Shown: positions 17,421 through 27,200 of the stretch, piece by piece
Layout of the letters: each line of letters starts with the position of its first letter
Numbering within the stretch: position 1 is the stretch's first letter
NCBI GenBank assembly: GCA_024275825.1
Contig: JAJRYK010000023.1
Location: 57,195 to 121,194, forward strand
DNA: 64,000 nucleotides
Direction: 5' to 3'
Origin: Alphaproteobacteria bacterium
GTDB lineage: Bacteria; Pseudomonadota; Alphaproteobacteria; Micavibrionales; Micavibrionaceae
The notes under the pieces: generated by a model
The model's database searches: none
Told to the model about the DNA's origin: nothing
What the model saw: the letters and a program-made list of their open reading frames with translations, nothing else
Position numbers and translations under genes: made by a program

Positions 17421-18191
17421 ATGCTTTTAGCGATAGACATAGGAAATACGAATACGGTTTTCGCGGTTTTTGACGGCGAGACTCTGGTGCAGGAATGGCG
17501 GGCCGAGACTCTTCCGAAGCGCAGCGCTGATGAATATGCAACGTTCCTGAAAGACCTCTTTGAGCTTGCTGATATAACATGGGGCAGTATTTCAGGCGTG
17601 ATCATTAGCTCGGTCGTGCCGGGCGTTAATCGCCATATGGAAGAGCTCTCAACAAAATATTTAGACTGCACGCCGCTTTTTATCACCAAGGATAATGTCG
17701 GCGTTGCGATCGATATAGATAAGCCGGAGGAGGTCGGGGCGGACCGGTTGGTCAACGCTGCGGCCATATTAGAGCATTATAGCGCGCCGGCGATTGTGCT
17801 GGATTTTGGCACGGCGACGACGTTTGATGTGATCGATGCGCGCGGGGCCTATGCGGGCGGGGTGATCGCGCCGGGGATTAATCTGTCTCTTGCCGCGCTG
17901 GAGCAGGCGGCTGCCAAATTGCCCCACATTAAAATTGAAAAGCCACGTCGGGCGATTGGCAAAGATACGGTCAGCGCAATGCAGGCGGGAATCTATTACG
18001 GCTATAAAGGCCTGATCGAAGGCATTATCAAAGACATTACTGATGAGATGGGCGCTGCGCCCTTTGTGATTGCAACCGGCGGTCTTGCACCACTTTTTGC
18101 CGAAAATATTGATGTTATTGCGCAGGTTGATCAGGGCCTAACCCTGAAGGGGCTTGTCAAAATTTATAAGGACTTAAATGAAAACGCATAA
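17421..18191 (+). CDS. coaX: Type III pantothenate kinase
   Basis: CoaX phosphorylates pantothenate in the first step of coenzyme A synthesis. The 256-residue protein shows the ASKHA-fold ATP-binding motif DIGNTNTVFAVFDGE (residues 5-19), the pantothenate-site GADRLVNAAA, and DFGTATTFDV. The glycine-rich ATGGLAPLF is near the C-terminus. The length matches the family. Its last codons overlap the start of the RNase J gene by 14 bp. Confidence 0.95.
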   Translation: MLLAIDIGNTNTVFAVFDGETLVQEWRAETLPKRSADEYATFLKDLFELADITWGSISGVIISSVVPGVNRHMEELSTKYLDCTPLFITKDNVGVAIDIDKPEEVGADRLVNAAAILEHYSAPAIVLDFGTATTFDVIDARGAYAGGVIAPGINLSLAALEQAAAKLPHIKIEKPRRAIGKDTVSAMQAGIYYGYKGLIEGIIKDITDEMGAAPFVIATGGLAPLFAENIDVIAQVDQGLTLKGLVKIYKDLNENA

Positions 18192-19857
18192 TAATACGCT
18201 AAACCCCGATGAGCTTTATTTTATTCCCCTTGGCGGCAGTGAGGAGTTCGGCGTAAACCTGAACGTTTATGCATCTGAGGGCGCGCTGATTGCCGTGGAT
18301 TGTGGCTTGGGCTTTGCTGATGAGCGCCATCCGGGCATCGATATTTTGCTGCCTGATCCCACGTTTTTGGAAGAGCGCGCAGATGATCTGACTGCGCTGA
18401 TTATCACTCATGCACATGAGGATCATATCGGCGCGGTCGCGCATTTGTGGGCGCGCTTGAAGTGCCCGATCTATGCCACTGAATTTACAGCGATTATCCT
18501 GCGTAAGAAATTAGCCGAAACGAAGCTTCGTAACGTGCCGATCCACGTCGTTGACCCGCAAACGATCCTCGATTTAGGTGCATTTAAGGTTCAATTTGTG
18601 CCCGTGGCGCATTCCATTCCAGGAACTTGTGCGCTGATCATGGAAACAGCACATGGGCAGGTGGTGCATAGCGGCGATTGGAACCTTGATCCTACGCCTG
18701 TGCTTGGTGATAAGACTGATCCTGCGCCATTTAAGGCGGCCGGTAAGAAAGGCGTTTTGGCCTATATTGGCGATTCAACCAATGCCGAAGTGCCGGGCCG
18801 GGCGGGCTCTGAAAGTGCTGTGGCAGAAGGGCTGGAGGCCGAGTTTAGGAAATGTGAGGGCCGGATTGCGATCACTATTTTTTCTTCTAACATTGGCCGC
18901 GTTATCTCTATTGCCAAGGCAGCACAAAAATGTGGCCGTGATGTGGGCGTGATTGGCCGCTCGCTCCACCGTATGATTGGCGCGGCGCATGAATGTGGAT
19001 ATTTGGATGGCCTGCCGGACTTCCTTAATGAGGAGGATCTGGGCTATCTGCCGGATGATCGGGCGGTGATGATTGTGACGGGCTCACAGGGCGAATATCG
19101 CGCCGCGCTCGCCAAAATTGCGCGTGGTGATCATCCTAGCGTCACGCTCAATAAGGGCGATACGGTGATCTTTTCCGCGCGCGCCATTCCGGGGAATGAC
19201 CGGAATATCAACACGATTAAGAATAATCTGAGCGCCGGCGGGATTAACATTATCACCCCGAATGACACGGATAATGTCATTCATGTTTCTGGTCATCCCT
19301 GCCGTGACGAGATTACCGATATGTTTAGCTGGCTGAAACCCCAGCTGGTTGTGCCGGTGCACGGAGAACGCACGCAGCTTGATGCACATGCTCAGCTTGC
19401 GCGCGCATCCCAGATCAAGCAAGCGATTGTGCCGCAGAACGGTTCTGTTATTAAGCTCGCGCCCGGCACGCCGGAGATTGTGGACCATGTCGAAACGGGC
19501 GTGCTGGCCGTTGATTTAAAGCGCATTATTAAGGCCAATCACCGCTCTATCGCGGCGCGGCGCAAGCTGCAATATACGGGCGCGGTACATATCAGTGTGG
19601 CGCTTGATGCGCGCGGGGCGCTGCTTGGCGAGCCAAAGCTGCAAACAATTGGTTTAATCGATAGTGATGATGAGGGTGAGCTGCAGATTGAGGATAATAT
19701 GCATGACGAAATTCACGCGCTGCTCGATGATATGAGCTGGGAAGAGCGCTTGGACGATCATTTCGTGTCAGAGGAGCTGCGAATCGGCGTGCGGCGCTTT
19801 GTGTTTCATATCTTGGGCCTAAAACCCAAAGCCACCGTTCATGTGATAAGGGTATAG
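18178..19857 (+). CDS. rnj: Ribonuclease J
   Basis: RNase J is a metallo-beta-lactamase/beta-CASP endo- and 5'-exoribonuclease acting in mRNA turnover and RNA maturation. The 559 residues include the zinc motif HAHEDH (78-83), the following HSIPGTCALI and HSGDWNLDPTP motifs, and the beta-CASP signatures VTGSQGEYRAALAKIARGDH and HVSGHPCRDEI. A typical C-terminal domain follows. The start ATG lies within the end of coaX. Its position after nuo-birA-coaX is the standard alphaproteobacterial one. Confidence 0.95.
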   Translation: MKTHNNTLNPDELYFIPLGGSEEFGVNLNVYASEGALIAVDCGLGFADERHPGIDILLPDPTFLEERADDLTALIITHAHEDHIGAVAHLWARLKCPIYATEFTAIILRKKLAETKLRNVPIHVVDPQTILDLGAFKVQFVPVAHSIPGTCALIMETAHGQVVHSGDWNLDPTPVLGDKTDPAPFKAAGKKGVLAYIGDSTNAEVPGRAGSESAVAEGLEAEFRKCEGRIAITIFSSNIGRVISIAKAAQKCGRDVGVIGRSLHRMIGAAHECGYLDGLPDFLNEEDLGYLPDDRAVMIVTGSQGEYRAALAKIARGDHPSVTLNKGDTVIFSARAIPGNDRNINTIKNNLSAGGINIITPNDTDNVIHVSGHPCRDEITDMFSWLKPQLVVPVHGERTQLDAHAQLARASQIKQAIVPQNGSVIKLAPGTPEIVDHVETGVLAVDLKRIIKANHRSIAARRKLQYTGAVHISVALDARGALLGEPKLQTIGLIDSDDEGELQIEDNMHDEIHALLDDMSWEERLDDHFVSEELRIGVRRFVFHILGLKPKATVHVIRV

Positions 19858-19859
19858 AG

Positions 19860-20099
19860 ATGGGACCAGTAAGCGGCATTGTTGTGTTTCTCCTCACTTG
19901 GTGGATGGTCGTTTTTATGGTTTTGCCTTGGGGATTAAAGCGTGATGAGCAGGGCCGTCCGGAGGACCCTCAACTCAAAAAGAAGTTGCTGGTGGTCACG
20001 GGCGTGTCGATTGTGATCTGGGCTATGATTTATTTACTTATAGATTCCGATCTCATAAGTTTCCGCGAAATAGCAGAAACGATGGCCATTGAGGGCTAA
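19860..20099 (+). CDS. DUF1467 family small membrane protein
   Basis: This 79-residue protein has two membrane helices (about 5-24 and 43-62) separated by LPWGLKRDEQGRPEDPQLKKK, which is characteristic of the DUF1467 family of alphaproteobacteria. The function is unknown. The gene begins two bases after the RNase J stop and precedes proS in many relatives, so it is part of the conserved nuo-to-dnaE string. Confidence 0.85.
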   Translation: MGPVSGIVVFLLTWWMVVFMVLPWGLKRDEQGRPEDPQLKKKLLVVTGVSIVIWAMIYLLIDSDLISFREIAETMAIEG

Positions 20100-20117
20100 A
20101 TTTGATAGGACTGTGCC

Positions 20118-20702
20118 ATGATTAAATTCTTAGCAGTTCTTATGGCTATTTTATTTTTCACTTTGCCTGTTAAGGCGCAAGCTGTGCTTGTGGAGGCTGA
20201 CTGCAGCGAGCTTTCGCAAAAGCAGGTGGCCGGTGCGAATTATAAGCCAGGCGTTGATGTGAAAGGAAAATCGGTTAAGTCGGCAGACCTGGGTGATGTG
20301 GATCAGCCTATAATCTATCCTTTGGTTATTCCTGTTCAAATTGATTTGCTCAGAGGTCTTGATTTAAGTGCGGCATGGCCCTCGACGTTAGGAAATTTGA
20401 AAACGGATGTAGCATATCTTACGTTATTTGAAGATGGTCACGTTGAATATAATGGTCAGGATATTAGTGATCGAGCTGATGTTAAGTGTGTGAGCAATGA
20501 AAAGGTAACTGAAGCACTGCGCGGGGTTGTTTTAAAAACTGCGGAGCAAAATTCTAAATTATCACCGCCGGATGCTTCTGCCCTTAATGACATTACGCCG
20601 GCGAGTGGGAATGCGCGTGAAGAAGGCGAAGATCAGCCCTTCCAAAAAACGTTTAAGACCCTTATAAACGAAGTCACAGACGAGACAAACCCAATCCCAT
20701 AA
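20118..20702 (+). CDS. Hypothetical exported protein
   Basis: This 194-residue protein starts with a probable Sec signal peptide MIKFLAVLMAILFFTLPVKAQA (cleavage about residue 20-22). The mature part has two cysteines (in EADCSELS and ADVKCVSN) that could form a disulfide. It also has a central VPIQ-like stretch, YPLVIPVQIDLLRGLDLSAA, and an acidic, low-complexity tail. I do not recognise a family. It lies 18 bp after the DUF1467 gene and 10 bp before proS, so it is co-transcribed with them, and it is probably periplasmic. It is not a usual member of this locus. Confidence 0.7.
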   Translation: MIKFLAVLMAILFFTLPVKAQAVLVEADCSELSQKQVAGANYKPGVDVKGKSVKSADLGDVDQPIIYPLVIPVQIDLLRGLDLSAAWPSTLGNLKTDVAYLTLFEDGHVEYNGQDISDRADVKCVSNEKVTEALRGVVLKTAEQNSKLSPPDASALNDITPASGNAREEGEDQPFQKTFKTLINEVTDETNPIP

Positions 20703-20712
20703 AGAGCCTAAG

Positions 20713-22167
20713 ATGAGTAAAAAAGCCAAAACCGCGATCACCCCGACCCGCGAAGAGAATTTCCCTGAATGGTATCAGCAGGTTATTAAGGCTGCTGATA
20801 TGGCTGAGAATGCGCCCGTGCGCGGCTGTATGACGATAAAGCCCTATGGCTATGCGGTGTGGGAGAATATGCAGCGGATTTTTGATGATCGGATTAAAGA
20901 GCTGGGTGTACAAAATGCTTATTTCCCGCTCTTGATACCGCTTGAGTTTATCAGTCGCGAGGCGGAGCATGTTGAGGGCTTTGCTAAAGAGTGCGCGGTT
21001 GTCACGCATCACCGTCTAGAGGCTGGTCCTGATGGAAAACTTCAGCCTGCTAAGAGCGCAAAGCTCGAAGAGCCTTACGTGATCCGTCCGACGTCTGAGA
21101 CGATTATTGGTGATGCGATGGCGCGCTGGATACAATCCTACCGCGATTTACCAATGAAGCTTAATCAGTGGTGCAATGTGATGAGGTGGGAAATGCGTCC
21201 GCGTATTTTCCTGCGCACGTCTGAATTCCTCTGGCAGGAGGGGCATAACGCCTTTGAAAACGAAGAACAGGCCAGAGACGATACGCACAAAATGCTTAAC
21301 GCCTATGCCGAGTTTGCTGAAAACAGCCTGGCCATTCCAGTTATTCGCGGTGAAAAAACAGCGGATGAGCGCTTTCCCGGCGCGGTGATGACCCTCACAA
21401 TTGAGGCGATGATGCAGGACGGTAAAGCGCTGCAGGCCGGTACATCGCATTATCTTGGCCAAAATTTCGCAAAATCTTGCGAGATTAAGTTTCAAAGTCG
21501 TGAAGGCGTTGAGGAATATGCACATACCACTAGTTGGGGTATTTCTACTCGCTTGATTGGCGCGCTTATCATGAGCCACGCCGATGATGATGGGATGATC
21601 ATGCCGCCGCGCATTGCGCCGCATCAGGTGGGCATCATTCCGATTATCCGTAATGACGCAGATACTGATGAAATTATGAGCTACATTGATGATCTGGTCG
21701 CAAAGCTAAAAGCGCAGGGCATACGTGTAAATATCGATGATAGCGAAGGCCGCACCGGTGATAAAATGTGGGGCATGATCAAGCAGGGCGTTCCGCTACG
21801 TGTTGAAATTGGTGGCCGCGAGGTTGATGAAGGCACACTGACTCATACGCGCCGCGATTTGGGCCGGGATTCCAAGGCGTCTTGTAGTGTTGATGAGTTT
21901 GCGGGCAGTGTGCAAGGCATTCTCGATGCCATTCATGATGAACTTTACCGCCGCGCACAAACGCTTCGTGATGAGAATATTAAAGATGTTTCTGGCTTGG
22001 GTGAGCTTGAGGCGCTATTCAAAGATAACTTCGCCGGGTTTGCCCGTATGGATGTCGCTTTGATCGAGGGCGCAGACTATGAACGCATCACAAAACAGCA
22101 CAGCCTAACCTCTCGCTGTATGCCGCTCGATGCGCCCGATAAGGTAATCGTTGGAAAGGCATACTAG
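20713..22167 (+). CDS. proS: Prolyl-tRNA synthetase, archaeal/eukaryotic type
   Basis: ProRS charges tRNA-Pro with proline. The 484-residue protein is the type 3 (archaeal/eukaryotic-like) form. It has ADMAENAPVRGCMTIKPYGYA, EAEHVEGFAKECAVVTH, the class II motif RWEMRPRIFLRTSEFLWQEGH, AGTSHYLGQNFAKSCEI and ALIMSHADDDGMIMPPRIAP. It ends in tyrosine (VIVGKAY), as is typical of that type. It has no bacterial editing insertion and does not resemble the short ProRS usual in alphaproteobacteria, although it stands in the usual proS place before lolC-lolD-dnaE. I infer displacement of the ancestral gene by a transferred one. Assignment of function is firm. Confidence 0.95.
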   Translation: MSKKAKTAITPTREENFPEWYQQVIKAADMAENAPVRGCMTIKPYGYAVWENMQRIFDDRIKELGVQNAYFPLLIPLEFISREAEHVEGFAKECAVVTHHRLEAGPDGKLQPAKSAKLEEPYVIRPTSETIIGDAMARWIQSYRDLPMKLNQWCNVMRWEMRPRIFLRTSEFLWQEGHNAFENEEQARDDTHKMLNAYAEFAENSLAIPVIRGEKTADERFPGAVMTLTIEAMMQDGKALQAGTSHYLGQNFAKSCEIKFQSREGVEEYAHTTSWGISTRLIGALIMSHADDDGMIMPPRIAPHQVGIIPIIRNDADTDEIMSYIDDLVAKLKAQGIRVNIDDSEGRTGDKMWGMIKQGVPLRVEIGGREVDEGTLTHTRRDLGRDSKASCSVDEFAGSVQGILDAIHDELYRRAQTLRDENIKDVSGLGELEALFKDNFAGFARMDVALIEGADYERITKQHSLTSRCMPLDAPDKVIVGKAY

Positions 22168-22171
22168 TTCT

Positions 22172-23413
22172 ATGATCTCCCCCTTCGAACGTATGATGGC
22201 ATGGCGGTATTTACGCTCTAAAAAGGCGGAAGGATTCGTCAGTGTGATTGCTGGCTTTTCCTTCACTGGCATTTTACTCGGCGTTGCGACGTTGATCATT
22301 GTGATGAGCGTGATGAACGGTTTCCGGCAAGAGTTGTTTAGCCGCATTCTGGGCTTGAACGGTCATATGAATGTCTATTCTCAGCAGGGTCCCTTTTACG
22401 ATTACGACTATGTGAAAAGCAAGATAACGCTGATCGATGGTGTTGCTGAGGTTGCTCCGATTATTGAAGGGCAATCGCTGCTGTCCAAGGGGCCTAATGC
22501 GCGCGGCGTTATGGTGCGCGGGCTGGAGTGGAAAGAGTTCGTCAATCGCCCAAGTCTTAAGGGCTCCATCATTGATGGTGATCTCGATAATTTCAAAGAT
22601 AATCGCGTAGCGATCGGCACTGTGATCGCGCAGAAAATGAATCTTCGACCCGGCGACAAAGTCAGGCTGACCTCGCCGCAGGTCAAATCAACACCTTTCG
22701 GCTCTATGCCCCGCCAGCGCAGCTACGAGATTGCCTTCGTGTTTGATGTGGAAATGTATGAATATAATAGTGGCTTCGTCTTTATGCCGCTTTTAACCGC
22801 GCAGACATTTTTCCAGCTCGACGGCGCAGTGAGCAGTCTTGAGGTGTTCTTAAAAAGCGCCGACCAAATTGACGACATTCGCAAAACTATTGAGCTGGCT
22901 GTAGAGGGCCAAGCGGGCGTTTATGACTGGCGCGACACCAATCAGAGCTTCTTTAACGCGCTGCAGGTGGAGCGTAATGTGATGTTCCTGATCCTGACAC
23001 TGATTATTATCGTGGCGGCGTTCAATATTATTTCGAGCATGATTATGTTGGTGAAGGATAAAACTCATGATATCGCGATTATGCGCACCATGGGCGCGAC
23101 GCGCGGCTCAATGCTACGGATATTCATGCTCACGGGCGCGAGCATTGGCATGACTGGCACAGTGTTCGGCGCGAGCATAGGCATTGCCTTTGCGATGAAT
23201 ATTGAGGCTATACGACAGTTTTTGGAAGGGCTAACAGGCACGGAGCTATTCTCCGAAGAAATCTATTTTCTTTCCCAACTGCCTGCTGTCATTGATTGGC
23301 GTGAGGTCTCAACAGTGGTGATCATGGCATTTGTCCTGTCTATCCTGGCCACCATCATCCCCGCCATGCGCGCCGCGCGTTTGGACCCTGTGGAGGCGCT
23401 GCGCTATGAATAA
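22172..23413 (+). CDS. lolC: Lipoprotein-releasing ABC transporter permease LolC/E
   Basis: This is the inner-membrane permease of the Lol system, which releases lipoproteins to the periplasmic carrier LolA. The 413 residues begin MISPFERMMAWRYLRSKKAEG and have one N-terminal helix, a large periplasmic domain and three C-terminal helices of the FtsX type. The conserved segment KDKTHDIAIMRTMGATRGSMLRIF is present, and the protein ends AARLDPVEALRYE. The start at 22172 follows the proS stop; an ATG at 22151 is inside proS. lolD overlaps it by 8 bp. Alphaproteobacteria usually have one such permease, acting as a homodimer. Confidence 0.94.
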   Translation: MISPFERMMAWRYLRSKKAEGFVSVIAGFSFTGILLGVATLIIVMSVMNGFRQELFSRILGLNGHMNVYSQQGPFYDYDYVKSKITLIDGVAEVAPIIEGQSLLSKGPNARGVMVRGLEWKEFVNRPSLKGSIIDGDLDNFKDNRVAIGTVIAQKMNLRPGDKVRLTSPQVKSTPFGSMPRQRSYEIAFVFDVEMYEYNSGFVFMPLLTAQTFFQLDGAVSSLEVFLKSADQIDDIRKTIELAVEGQAGVYDWRDTNQSFFNALQVERNVMFLILTLIIIVAAFNIISSMIMLVKDKTHDIAIMRTMGATRGSMLRIFMLTGASIGMTGTVFGASIGIAFAMNIEAIRQFLEGLTGTELFSEEIYFLSQLPAVIDWREVSTVVIMAFVLSILATIIPAMRAARLDPVEALRYE

Positions 23414-24101
23414 CCCCATTGAACAGGATGTATTATTAAAGATTGTGAGCCTTGAGAAAACCTTTATGCAAGGCGGGCGTAAACTCACGATCTTCCAAAA
23501 CCTAGATATGAAGCTAGAGGCTGGTGAATTTGTCGCTCTCGTCGGGCCCAGCGGGGCAGGGAAGTCGACGCTGCTCCAGATTGCGGGCCTGCTCGATAGC
23601 GCTACGGCTGGTAAAATTATCATCAATCAACAAGAAACGCAGAAATTTAACGATGCACAGCGTACGAAACTACGGCTCGATTTCATTGGCTTCGTTTATC
23701 AGTTCCACCATCTTTTGCCAGAATTTAGCGCTCTTGAAAATGTTGCCATGCCCCAGATTATTGCTGGTATTGAAAAGGGCGAGGCAAAAGATAAAGCGGC
23801 CGATATCCTTGAAACACTCGGCCTAGGTGAGCGCCTGGAGCACCGCCCCGGCATGCTATCGGGCGGCGAGCAGCAGCGCGTTGCGATTGCGCGCGCGCTG
23901 GTTAACGACCCCAAATTGCTGTTCGCAGACGAGCCAACAGGAAACCTGGACCCAGATACCTCGGCAGAGGTGTTTGATATCCTCATGCAGCAAGTGCGGA
24001 AAAGAGGCATCGGCGCTTTGGTCGCCACGCATAATTTAGGCTTGGCTGATCAAATGGATCGGGCGTTAGAACTTAAAAACGGTAAGATTTTACCGTTTTA
24101 A
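23406..24101 (+). CDS. lolD: Lipoprotein-releasing system ATP-binding protein LolD
   Basis: This is the ATPase that powers lipoprotein release with LolC/E. In 231 residues it has Walker A GPSGAGKST (47-55), the signature LSGGEQQRVAIARAL, and Walker B LLFADEPTGNLD, in the LolD/MacB-like subfamily. The start at 23406 (MNNPIEQD) overlaps lolC by 8 bp; an upstream ATG at 23331 lies inside lolC. The end of the gene forms part of a probable terminator. Confidence 0.95.
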   Translation: MNNPIEQDVLLKIVSLEKTFMQGGRKLTIFQNLDMKLEAGEFVALVGPSGAGKSTLLQIAGLLDSATAGKIIINQQETQKFNDAQRTKLRLDFIGFVYQFHHLLPEFSALENVAMPQIIAGIEKGEAKDKAADILETLGLGERLEHRPGMLSGGEQQRVAIARALVNDPKLLFADEPTGNLDPDTSAEVFDILMQQVRKRGIGALVATHNLGLADQMDRALELKNGKILPF

Positions 24102-24110
24102 GTTTTTTCT
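24076..24110 (+). terminator. Probable intrinsic terminator at the end of lolD
   Basis: AAAACGGTAA (24076-24085) and TTACCGTTTT (24090-24099) are exact inverse complements with a 4-nt loop. They are followed by a T-rich run (AGTTTTTTC). The stem includes the lolD stop codon. The stem is AT-rich, so strength is uncertain. It would end the long nuo-lol transcript before the 180-bp gap leading to dnaE. Confidence 0.6.
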
Positions 24111-24282
24111 GATGTGTGATTATGTCAGCGTTTTGCTTAAATGATATTTGCAATCATACCTTCAAATACTTTATCAAAAAAGGCTGTCGCTGCGGCTTAT
24201 ATACCTTGAGCAAGGTTAATATTGCTGAATAAGCAGGCTTTAACTCTGGTCTTACGCAGATCTTTTGTCCTAAACTACTCAC

Positions 24283-27200
24283 ATGTCTTATAGCTTCATC
24301 CATCTGCACACGCACAGTGCCTATTCCCTCGCCGAGGGTGCGATTATGGTTAAGGATCTGGTGAAGTTCACAAAGCTTGCCAAGATGCCCACCGTCGCAG
24401 TGACGGACAGCAATAACATGTTTGGCGCGCTCGAGTTTGCGATGGAGGCGAAGAAGAGCGGTATCCAACCGATTATTGGTGTGCAGGCCTTGGTGGGTGA
24501 AGAGGGGCATCAGCTTGTTTTCCTCGCGCAGAACGAAGCAGGTTTTCGCAATCTCTCAAAACTGATCAGCGATGCGTATTTGTTAGGCGAGGACAACGCA
24601 GAGGCTTTTATCAAATCTGAAGCGCTCAAAGAGCATGCAGGTGGCGTGATTTGCCTCACCGGCGGGCCTGCGGGCGGGCTCAATAATCATTTGCTGCATA
24701 ACCAAAAAGATGCCGCTGAGCAATGGCTTTTACACCTGAAAGACGTTTTCGGTGACCGCCTCTATATCGAGCTGCAACGCCACGGCTGGCCAGAGGAAGA
24801 GCAGGTGGAAGAAGCCCTGATTGATCTTGCTTATGCGCATAGCATCCCGCTCGTCGCGACTAATGATTGCTATTTCGCGGAGAAGAAATCCTATGAGGCG
24901 CATGACGCGCTGCTGTGCATTGCTGACGGGCGCTACATTACGGAAGATGATCGCCGTAAGGTCACCAAGGAGCATTATTTCAAAACGCCTGCGCAAATGG
25001 TGGAGTTATTCTCCGATGTTCCCGAGGCCATCCAAAACACGATTGTGATCGCGCAGCGCTGCTCTTATTTGCTAGAGCCCATCAATCCCATTTTGCCAGC
25101 CTATGAGACAGACGCGGGCCGAACGGAAGTGGAGGAATTACAAACACAGGCTGAAGAAGGTTTGAAATGGCGTCTATCTCAAGCCAAGACCGATATTAAT
25201 GAGAAAGAATATTTTGACCGTCTCGCATTTGAACTCAAAGTCATCAACGATATGGGCTTCCCCGGATATTTCCTGATCGTTTCGGACTTTATCAAATGGG
25301 CGAAGGATCAGCGCATTCCGGTGGGGCCGGGTCGGGGATCTGGTGCGGGCTCTGTTGTGGCTTGGGCACTAAAGATTACTGACCTTGACCCGTTAGAGCT
25401 GAATTTACTCTTCGAGCGCTTTCTTAATCCTGAACGTGTATCCATGCCCGACTTTGATATTGATTTCTGTCAGGAGCGCCGGGAGGAGGTTATTCGTTAC
25501 GTGCAGGATAAATATGGCTATAACCGCGTGGCGCAGATTATCACGTTCGGTAAGCTGCAAGCCCGCGCGGTGGTGCGCGATGTAGGGCGCGTTTTGCAAA
25601 TGGGTTACGGCCAAGTTGACCGCATTGCGAAGATGATCCCAAACAACCCCGCCGCGCCAATGACGCTGCAAGAAGCGCTCGATGCGGATTCCGAGTTTCG
25701 GGCAGAGCGCGATAAGGACGACACCACCAAAAAACTAATCACCATCGCGCTGCAGCTAGAGGGGCTGTACCGCCACGCCTCCACCCACGCTGCCGGGGTT
25801 GTGATTGGCGATCGGGATTTGCACGAGCTTGTTCCGCTCTACCGCGATCCAAAATCCGATATGCCCGTCACGCAGTTCAACATGAAATATGTCGAGCAGG
25901 CGGGGCTGGTGAAATTCGATTTTCTTGGCTTAAAGACCATGACGGTTGTGCAGAAAACACTTGATATGATTGAGGTTAATCACGGGGTTAAAATAGATTC
26001 TCTGGATATTGCTCTTGATGATCCGGAAACTTATGAGCTAATCGCGCGGGGCGATACGGTTGGCGTGTTCCAGCTTGAGAGTGCCGGAATGCGCGATGCG
26101 CTGCGCAAGGCAAAGCCCAATCGTTTCGACGATATTATCGCCCTTGTCGCGCTATATCGTCCCGGCCCGATGGATAATATCCCAACCTATGTCAGCAATA
26201 AAGAAGGCCGCACTGAGCCTGATTATATGCACCCCATCCTCAAGCCTATGCTGGAGCCAACTTACGGGATTATGATCTATCAGGAGCAGGTCATGCAGGC
26301 TGCGCAGTTTTTGGCGGGCTATACGCTTGGGGCTGCGGATTTGCTCCGCCGTGCGATGGGTAAGAAAATTCAGTCTGAAATGGATGCGCAGCGCCAAATG
26401 TTCATCGATGGTGCGAAAGAGCATCACGATGTGCCAAAGGCGCAAGCCAATGAAATCTTCGATACAATCGATAAATTTGCCGGATATGGCTTTAACAAAT
26501 CCCACGCTGCCGCCTACGCCCTTATTGCGTATTGGACAGCGTGGCTAAAGGCGCATTATCCGCTTGAATTCATGGCGGCCTCCATGACGCTTGATCTGGG
26601 CAATACGGACAAGCTGAGCATCTTCAAGCAGGATCTGGACAAAATGGACGTGCCGCTCTTAATCCCGGATATGAACAAGTCTGCGCCAGATTTTGTGGTG
26701 GAGGGTGATGGCGTGCGCTACGCTCTGGCCGCGCTTAAGGGCGTGGGAGAGGCTGCGATGGAGCTATTGGTTGAGGAGCGCACAAAGGGCGGCGCGTTTA
26801 AATCTATAGAGAATTTCGCAGATCGCCTAAATCATAAACATATGAACAAGCGTCAGTTTGAGCGCCTTGCAAGCGCCGGGGCGTTTGACAGCCTGAATGA
26901 TAATCGCGCGCAAATGGCGGCGTCTTCGGAGATTGTTCTGCGACATGCTCAATATCTGGCCGAAGAGCGTGAGAGCGGGCAGGTTAGCCTGTTTGGCGGC
27001 GGGGATGATGATAGCGGCGGCGGCGGGCTCGGCTTGCCGGATTTGCCTGACACGCCGCGCTGGGATGGGCTGGAGCAGTTGGCACATGAATTTAGCGCGG
27101 TGGGTTTTTACCTTTCCGCCCATCCGCTCGATAGCCGGGCGCAGCAATTTGAGAATTTGAAAATATCTTCCGTCGCTGATGTGGAGGCTGAGATGGTCAA

